Of a stretch of DNA of 64,000 bases, positions 59,901 to 64,000 are shown one piece after another. The stretch is from Capsaspora owczarzaki ATCC 30864 (lineage: Eukaryota > Opisthokonta > Filasterea): the NCBI RefSeq assembly GCF_000151315.2, contig NW_011887308.1:403222-467221 (forward strand), read 5' to 3'. Numbering within the stretch: position 1 is the stretch's first letter; every line of letters starts with the position of its first letter. A model generated the notes under the pieces. That model saw only the letters and a list, made by a program, of their open reading frames with translations, was not told the DNA's origin and did not search any database. A program made the translations under genes and the position numbers.

Positions 59901-62583
59901 CCGGCGTGACCATTGACCCAGTCAGCAACTTTACAGACGTTTGCATCGGCATGAACGACAATCCATTCGGATCTTTGGCGTTCGAGAGTGTCAGTCTCAC
60001 GCCGAGTGCGACGGGCGAGAGCCGTCTGCTTGTTCGCGAGAGCGATGTTGTGACTGTCGCAGTTTCGCGTGTCGGTGGCACGTTTCACCGAGTGTCCGGA
60101 GTTGTCTCCATCGCGCATGAAACAACCAGCTCGGCTGATTTTGCTGACAGCTCCGCTCGCACTTTCACGTTTGAACCTGGACAAAGTACTGCGTTGGCAT
60201 CATGGACGATCAGCGCAGACAGCGGAGAGGAGCCGACCGAGCTGTTCAAGCTTGTTTTGACGGCGAACGGAGCCAGCGCTGGTCAGGAAGCAACTTTTCT
60301 TGTTGGCGCGACGTCGTTGGACTCTACCATCCCGTGCGCTATTGAAGCCCACGATGATGTAAACGGCGTTTTGTCTTTTGTTCAACCGACGGTTTCTGTC
60401 GTCGAAGATACTGGCAAGGTCACTCTGACAGTGCAACGTGTCGGCGGAAGTGCCACAGAAGTCAGCTTCCAGACCAACGCAGTGCCTCTTTCTGCATCCG
60501 GCGACGACTTTGACGCGTCAAATCAAAACAACATGCACATCATGGCACCTTCGCAGACGAGTGTCTCGTTTGACATTGAGGTTTCAAAGGACAGTGCTTC
60601 TGAACTCGACGAGACCTTTACTGTGACGCTCGTCAACGTGACTGGTGCGACCTTGTCGTGGATGTCAGTGGCGACTGTGACCATTCTGAGGAATGACGAC
60701 GTCAACGGCGTGATTGAGTTTGCTCCCTCTTCGGGACAAAATCCACTTGTGACAACTGTTTTCGAGGACACTGGCTTTATTCGGCTCCCTCTGTGGCGCG
60801 AGCTTTCACAAGTTGGTGTCGTCACATTGAGCTTTGTCGTGACAACCGACCTCTCGTTCGATCCCGCGTGCGCGTCTCTGTCGGGTTTGGGTCTGTCCTC
60901 AGCCCCAGCAAACCTGACACGAGATGTGGACGCGGCGCCGTTTGTGGTGACATTTGGAAACGGTCAAAGCGAGGCTGAGCTCGCGATACTGCTGCACGAC
61001 AACAGCTTGACGGATGGCAGTCGAGCCATGTTCATCTGCCTGAAAGATCTGCAAGGAGGAGCGCGCTTTGGTGCCTCTCAAGCGATGGCAATTGTCATTC
61101 AAGACGACGAGCATGATACCAACGAATCAAGCTCCGCTCCAGTAGCTGCAGCTGCTGCAGGCGCAGCAGCGGGAGGCGTTGTTGTGATTCTGATCGTCCT
61201 GCTGGTTGTCGGATTGAGACGTCGTCGAGGACGTTCGAACTTCTCTGGAGCCTCCAAGGGCAAGCAGCTTTCCGGTGCAAGTGATCCAACTTACGAGGCG
61301 GTATCTCGTAATCGAATGTATGACAACACTTTACGAGTGCCAGATGATACCTACCAACCGGTACAGCAGACTGTGGTGCAAGAAGACCCCTACGAATCAC
61401 TGCCACAACCAACGGCTCCCGATGAATCGTTGTTCAACACCGTTAATCCAGCTTGTGAGAAAGTCACCGAGGACAATCCCGATTTTGATGCAATGCGCGC
61501 GAGTTTCCGACCTTCGGTGCCCGTTGACAATTATGAAGACCTGTATATTGCGAGTGTCACCGCGTTCCAACAGCACCAGCGCTTCTCGAGGCATGAGCTG
61601 AAGCTCTCAACACAGCTTGGCTCGGGCAATTTCGGTGAGGTCTGGCTGGCGCATGTGCCCTCCCGATGGCTCGAAAAGAAGTCACGTCAATCTCTTTCCG
61701 TCAGCGCAACGACTGTTGCCACTGTTGCCGTTGCCGTCAAGACTCTGAAAGCCGGTGCCAGCGACAAGAGCAAGAGTGACTTTGCCAGTGAAGCCCAGAT
61801 CATGCGCCGCTTCAACCATTCCAGCATTGTTTCCGTTGTCGAAGTGTTTGTCGAGGAAGAGCCCTGGATGCTCGTGCTCGAGTTGCTCCCGTACGGTGAC
61901 TTGCGCAAGGTCATCCAGTCGTGCCACGCTCGTGGGTTGACACCAACTGCAGGAGAGTGCCTGCACATGTTTTCGCAAGTGGCGAGCGGCTTGTCATACC
62001 TTGCTGGGCTGCGCTTTGTGCATCGCGATATCGCAGCACGAAATTGTCTTGTGGGAGCGGACTTGGTGGTCAAGATCTCTGATTTTGGTCTGTCTCGCGA
62101 GCTTGAGGAGCAGAACTACTACCGCATGCAGACGCGTGGAGCGCTACCAGTTCGCGTAAGATGCTCGTCTTGGAAAGTTCGTTGTTGGTGCGTTTCTCAC
62201 TCGGCTTGGTTGGATGTGCTTTGATGTGTGTTGTGTTTCTGCAAATTCAGTGGATGGCGCCCGAGTTTTTGCTCTTCCGCAAGTCGTCGCCTGCATCAGA
62301 TGTCTGGGCGTTTGGAGTTCTCATGTGGGAGGTCATGTCAGCGGGCGCGTTGCCATACAAGGGCGTCGATTCCAAAGCCATCGTGCAGTTCCTCGAAAGC
62401 GGCCAGCGGCTGTCTCGTCCACCGCTTTGCAACGACAAGCTTTGGGCGTTAGTCTCGAGTTGCTGGACTTGGGAGGTGACCGACCGTGTTGATGCCGCAC
62501 AGCTCTATGCTGCGTTTACGCGAATGGCATTCGACAACCCTGAATTGGATTCCGTTCGCGATCTCGGCGCGCTGCTTGCTTGA
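56929..62583 (+). CDS. Receptor tyrosine kinase with Notch-ligand-like N-terminus, Sushi, EGF and Calx-beta repeats; frame broken by a duplication
   Basis: The gene has a signal peptide (MAKQFWSIFVLVGFLVGSA), exon 1 to 62155, a 95-nt intron and exon 2 (62251-62583). A 31-bp tandem duplication at 57184-57245 shifts the frame; counting one copy, the product is 1842 residues. After a Cys-containing N-terminal region there is a DSL-like module (~189-233: CDQYWYGARCGEYCR ... CTCNVGYQDKDC), a Sushi-like module (CKSGFSGGSATTTC ... WRWSSTLTC), four calcium-binding EGF repeats (~348-513: DRDECAPGG, DLDECSTNN, EIDECQEG, DVDECATLP), about seven Calx-beta-like repeats, and a membrane span (~1393-1418) followed by RRRRGR. 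The kinase (from ~1552) has GSGNFGEV, VAVKTLKA, HRDIAARN, DFGLSRE, NYYRMQTRG and PVR/WMAPEF, all intact. Juxtamembrane tyrosines include MYDNT (Grb2-type YxN) and DNYEDLY. Whether the cell makes a full product depends on whether the duplication is real. Confidence 0.9.
57184..57245 (+). repeat. 31-bp tandem duplication causing a frameshift
   Basis: Two adjacent 31-bp copies (57184-57214 and 57215-57245) differ at only two positions. Both contain GGCAACGCCAACTGGAATGC. Because 31 is not a multiple of 3, the frame of the signal peptide (ending in a stop at 57246) and that of the kinase differ by one; removing either copy joins them exactly. There is no GT...AG pair that could remove one copy as an intron. 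Confidence 0.9.
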
Positions 62584-64000
62584 GTTGTTTTTTGATTGGA
62601 CTCGAGTCTTGCCCCGTTCTATTTGTGCATGTTGTCTGAGGACTCGAGTCTTGCCCCGTTCTGTTTGTGCATGTTGTCTGAAATGTTGAGAAGAAGAACT
62701 GTTTGTGCCGTGATGCGCGAGTATGCCTTTCTCCACGAACAATTCACACACTTCTTCTCAACGACTCAACGACTGAGGGACACACATGGAAACGACAACA
62801 AACTCGCACACTCGGTCGCTCAATCACTGCAGCGACGAGCGAGATTGAATCTCGACTTTTTTTGAGCGTCGCCCCTTCGCTTCCCTTCTTCTCGTGCCAA
62901 CCACCCCCCTCCCTTCATACGCAGTGAGTTGCAGTGCAGTCACACGATGGAAGTGGAAATGACTGACGGCAGCAGCCGGGGAGAGGCAGCACAAGTCGCC
63001 GTTGCTTCTCCTTAGAATCTTAATCGTCCAAACAACCAAATTCACCAGGAAATTTGCGGGTATACATTTTGCAATGGGAATTTTTCCCCGGTTCACTGAG
63101 GCTACTGTGCACCATCGCCCGCCGCCCTGACCCCATCAGGTTTGTACATGACCTGACAGCACCCCGTGGCTGCATGGGCGAGGACGGGGGACACCTGCAT
63201 CGTCGGGTACGGATACCCCCTTTTTGTGTGTCGCAGCTGGTGACGAGGTCCCTCAAAACGGCACTGCAGCCCCTTCTACTGTACACCAGTGGAATGAGCC
63301 GATTTTTTAGATATAGAATCATGTGCGAGACGGCCAGGAGCGAAGCGCTGGAGGCCGCACCAGGTTTCGGGTCCGTCGCGGCCAAGCCGACCGCTCGATC
63401 TCGGCCTAGACCGCACCCACCGCCGATATTATGGTCTCTAAAAATCTAGTAGATGGGTCTGGTACCTCCATTGAACGGGCGGGCCTGGGGAATTGTCCGA
63501 CTGCTGGATATGGACAGCCGTCCACGAGGCCTCAGGGCGCCGACTAGGACAGCCCGTTAGCGCCACCTCTAGTATAGAAAGTTAGCGCTTGGCATGGTGT
63601 ATATGAATCCGGGATCGGTCGGGCGGTAGCGCTCGATAGCACGAAGAAGGACTGAATCGGACTTTCGAATTTCGTCCAAAACCTGCTAGCCCCGAGATCG
63701 ATGCCTTTCACCAGCTCTGTCCGTGTAATCCATACATATTCCGATTGTTCAATGTCTGATGAGTTGGAAACCGTTATGGCGAGTGAGGTGCCGCACGATG
63801 CGTCCGACTTGGCTTCGCACTCGTATCCAGCCATGTAGACACCTAGGAGCTTGACCAGCCATATATCAATGTACTCTATACACTCTATAGTATCCGCTCT
63901 ATATCGCGCGTGGACAGTGATCGTTGGTTTCTAGTTGATGCACCTGACCAAACATTCGACGGGCTTTAACTTGCGATTTCCGAGTCGCATCCATGAAATA
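62584..64000. other. Right-end region without a supported gene
   Basis: About 1.4 kb after the kinase stop. The first part holds a 42-bp tandem duplication and A/C-rich sequence. From about 63000 the composition changes: fewer homopolymer runs, more CpG and many short TATA-like steps near 63850-63910. A 96-codon minus-strand frame (63834-63544, starting MAGYECEAKSDASCG) has no family I can name. It may be degenerate repeat or the upstream region of an unseen gene. Confidence 0.4.
62598..62681 (+). repeat. 42-bp tandem duplication in the 3' flank of the kinase gene
   Basis: Two adjacent 42-bp copies (62598-62639 and 62640-62681), each starting GGACTCGAGTCTTGCCCCGT, with one mismatch between them. 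They start 15 nt after the kinase stop codon, in the probable 3' UTR. Confidence 0.9.

Noticed and set aside
63544-63834. A retroelement RNase H domain (from the SDAS residues)
   Set aside because: Only a four-residue resemblance; the flanking conserved residues of RNase H families are absent.

Overview
This window is nuclear DNA from a unicellular eukaryote, most probably a unicellular relative of animals (Holozoa; a filasterean such as Capsaspora would fit). The evidence is a gene-dense layout (about 20 genes in 64 kb on both strands), short GT-AG introns mostly of 60-120 nt, GC-rich codons, poly-Ala/poly-Gln tracts, and a gene set rich in animal-type families: two receptor tyrosine kinases (RTKs), a synaptogyrin, BuGZ/ZNF207 with its Bub3-binding motif, and an AF10-like PHD protein. 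The species is an inference; the gene families are mostly read directly from conserved motifs and from exon models that keep phase from end to end.

Left part (1-16 kb): the 5' end of an unknown minus-strand gene, a small mitochondrial-type membrane protein, the ribosome-collision E3 ligase ZNF598/Hel2 (minus), a short unknown gene (minus), a 1739-residue RTK with ephrin-receptor-like Cys repeats and about seven Calx-beta repeats (plus), and TSR3 (minus). TSR3 is head-to-head with WDR75/UTP17 (16-20 kb, plus), so two small-subunit ribosome biogenesis genes share an intergenic region.

Middle part (20-45 kb): a class I phosphatidylinositol transfer protein and ERCC1 in tandem (minus), each with one GC-AG intron; a minus-strand leucine-rich-repeat gene with about 30 tandem exons, typically one 28-residue repeat per 84-nt exon; a 193-nt assembly gap; then FIP1, ZNF207/BuGZ, PP2A catalytic subunit (minus), the proteasome lid subunit PSMD12/RPN5, synaptogyrin, a small LCL2-like secreted protein (minus) and endonuclease V.

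Right part (45-64 kb): a 228-nt perfect CA microsatellite, a full-length ABCC/MRP transporter (minus), an AF10/AF17-like PHD-zinc knuckle-ePHD protein with a polyglutamine tail, and a second Calx-beta RTK. The N-terminus of this second RTK resembles a Notch ligand (N-terminal domain plus DSL) followed by Sushi and EGF repeats, and its reading frame is broken by a 31-bp tandem duplication. The last 1.4 kb holds a small tandem duplication and no gene I can support.

Most genes are housekeeping and unrelated by pathway. The signalling genes (two RTKs, PITP, PP2Ac, synaptogyrin, ABCC) and the RNA/ribosome genes (ZNF598, TSR3, WDR75, FIP1) are mixed, as expected for a eukaryote without operons.
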